Positions 12,077 to 12,359 of a stretch of DNA of 12,359 nucleotides are shown in pieces. Numbering within the stretch: the first letter of the stretch is position 1; every line of letters starts with the position of its first letter. The stretch spans positions 1 to 12,359 of the forward strand of contig JAPLCR010000292.1 in the NCBI GenBank assembly GCA_026392135.1. Direction: 5' to 3'. A program made the translations under genes and the position numbers. Origin of the DNA: Armatimonadota bacterium. GTDB lineage: Bacteria; Armatimonadota; Chthonomonadetes; Chthonomonadales; Chthonomonadaceae. The notes under the pieces were generated by a model. The model saw only the letters and a program-made list of their open reading frames with translations, made no database searches and was not told the DNA's origin.

Positions 12077-12359
12077 ATGAGAATCTCTCTAATCCTACTA
12101 CTCTTGACACCATTTCTCGTTATTGGTTGCTCCATAAGCAACTCGCAGACGAAGCCACGCCCCGAACTGCGTGTAGAACACTCCATCTACGACCCAACTC
12201 TCCATCAGAAACAGATAGCGGGGCTACTGCAAGGCGTGAAAAACGATCCTCAGTCGGCTCTCTCCTACGGGCAACTCGCTACCGCTTACCTTATGCGATA
12301 CGCTGAGACGGGTGACCTGCAGTCTGCACTCAATGCAGAGCAGGCGGCACGCCGCTCGC
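12077..12359 (+). CDS. Lipoprotein with TPR-like helices (partial, runs off the window)
   Basis: An open frame from ATG 12077 to the window end (94 codons seen). It begins MRISLILLLL and has a lipobox VIGC with Cys18. After a polar linker come helices resembling TPR units: PQSALSYGQLATAYLMRYAE and then TGDLQSALNAEQAARRS. It is probably an envelope-anchored TPR scaffold acting with the DUF4331 pair. The Shine-Dalgarno is weak and the gene follows the 12026-12060 hairpin closely, so expression may depend on read-through. The C-terminus and full length are unknown. Confidence 0.7.
   Translation, partial: MRISLILLLLTPFLVIGCSISNSQTKPRPELRVEHSIYDPTLHQKQIAGLLQGVKNDPQSALSYGQLATAYLMRYAETGDLQSALNAEQAARRS

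Noticed and set aside
12104..12109. TTGACA resembling a -35 box near the window end
   Set aside because: It lies inside the signal peptide codons of the last gene, and no -10 box is seen at proper spacing.
1..12359. CRISPR array, tRNA, rRNA, prophage or defence genes
   Set aside because: I saw no regularly spaced repeats, no cloverleaf or rRNA-like stretch, and no phage or nuclease genes.

Overview
The window looks like a bacterial chromosome of intermediate GC. It carries one clear housekeeping gene (mnmE) and several envelope or secreted proteins built from TPR, ankyrin, PilZ, CBM9-like and DUF4331-like modules. Zinc-ribbon/TPR proteins next to PilZ and CBM9-like secreted proteins would fit a deep-branching environmental phylum such as Armatimonadota. 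No rRNA or tRNA is present to confirm this, so the assignment is inference only. Ordinary TAG stops end several genes, and GTG or TTG starts are common.

Layout. (1) 1-311: a ~310-bp internally deleted IS1-family relic with both terminal inverted repeats. (2) 400-2023, minus strand: a zinc-ribbon NUDIX hydrolase preceded by an ankyrin-repeat lipoprotein gene that is cut by a single in-frame TAG. (3) 2024-2324: an intergenic stretch with palindromes, a short ORF with a good ribosome-binding site, and one copy of an exact 18-bp repeat. (4) 2364-3776, plus strand: mnmE, complete. (5) 3796-8014, plus strand: a near-consensus sigma-70-type promoter, embedded in an 8-bp inverted repeat, drives a likely operon of a zinc-ribbon/TPR membrane protein, an exported TPR protein now split over two frames, and a PilZ (c-di-GMP receptor) protein. 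(6) 8128-9627, plus strand: a secreted CBM9-like protein whose ribosome-binding site can pair with a sequence just after pilZ. (7) A strong hairpin lies between the convergent CBM9-like and MgtC genes. (8) 9726-10454, minus strand: an MgtC/SapB-family membrane protein. (9) 10455-10682: a regulatory region between divergent genes holding a perfect TGTGA-N6-TCACA palindrome, a second palindrome and a compound stem-loop. (10) 10683-12359, plus strand: two adjacent exported proteins that look like the N- and C-terminal halves of one DUF4331 protein, a strong hairpin, and a TPR-like lipoprotein running off the end.

How the parts may work together. Operon 3905-8014 links a cytoplasmic zinc-ribbon/TPR membrane anchor, an exported TPR scaffold and a membrane-anchored c-di-GMP sensor, which suggests a c-di-GMP-responsive envelope function; this is inference from domain content only. 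The split DUF4331 pair with its TPR lipoprotein looks like a second surface module, possibly co-controlled with mgtC by a CRP/FNR-family regulator. The most notable items are the split DUF4331 pair, the CRP-type operator, the two interrupted reading frames, and the inverted repeats around promoters and ribosome-binding sites.
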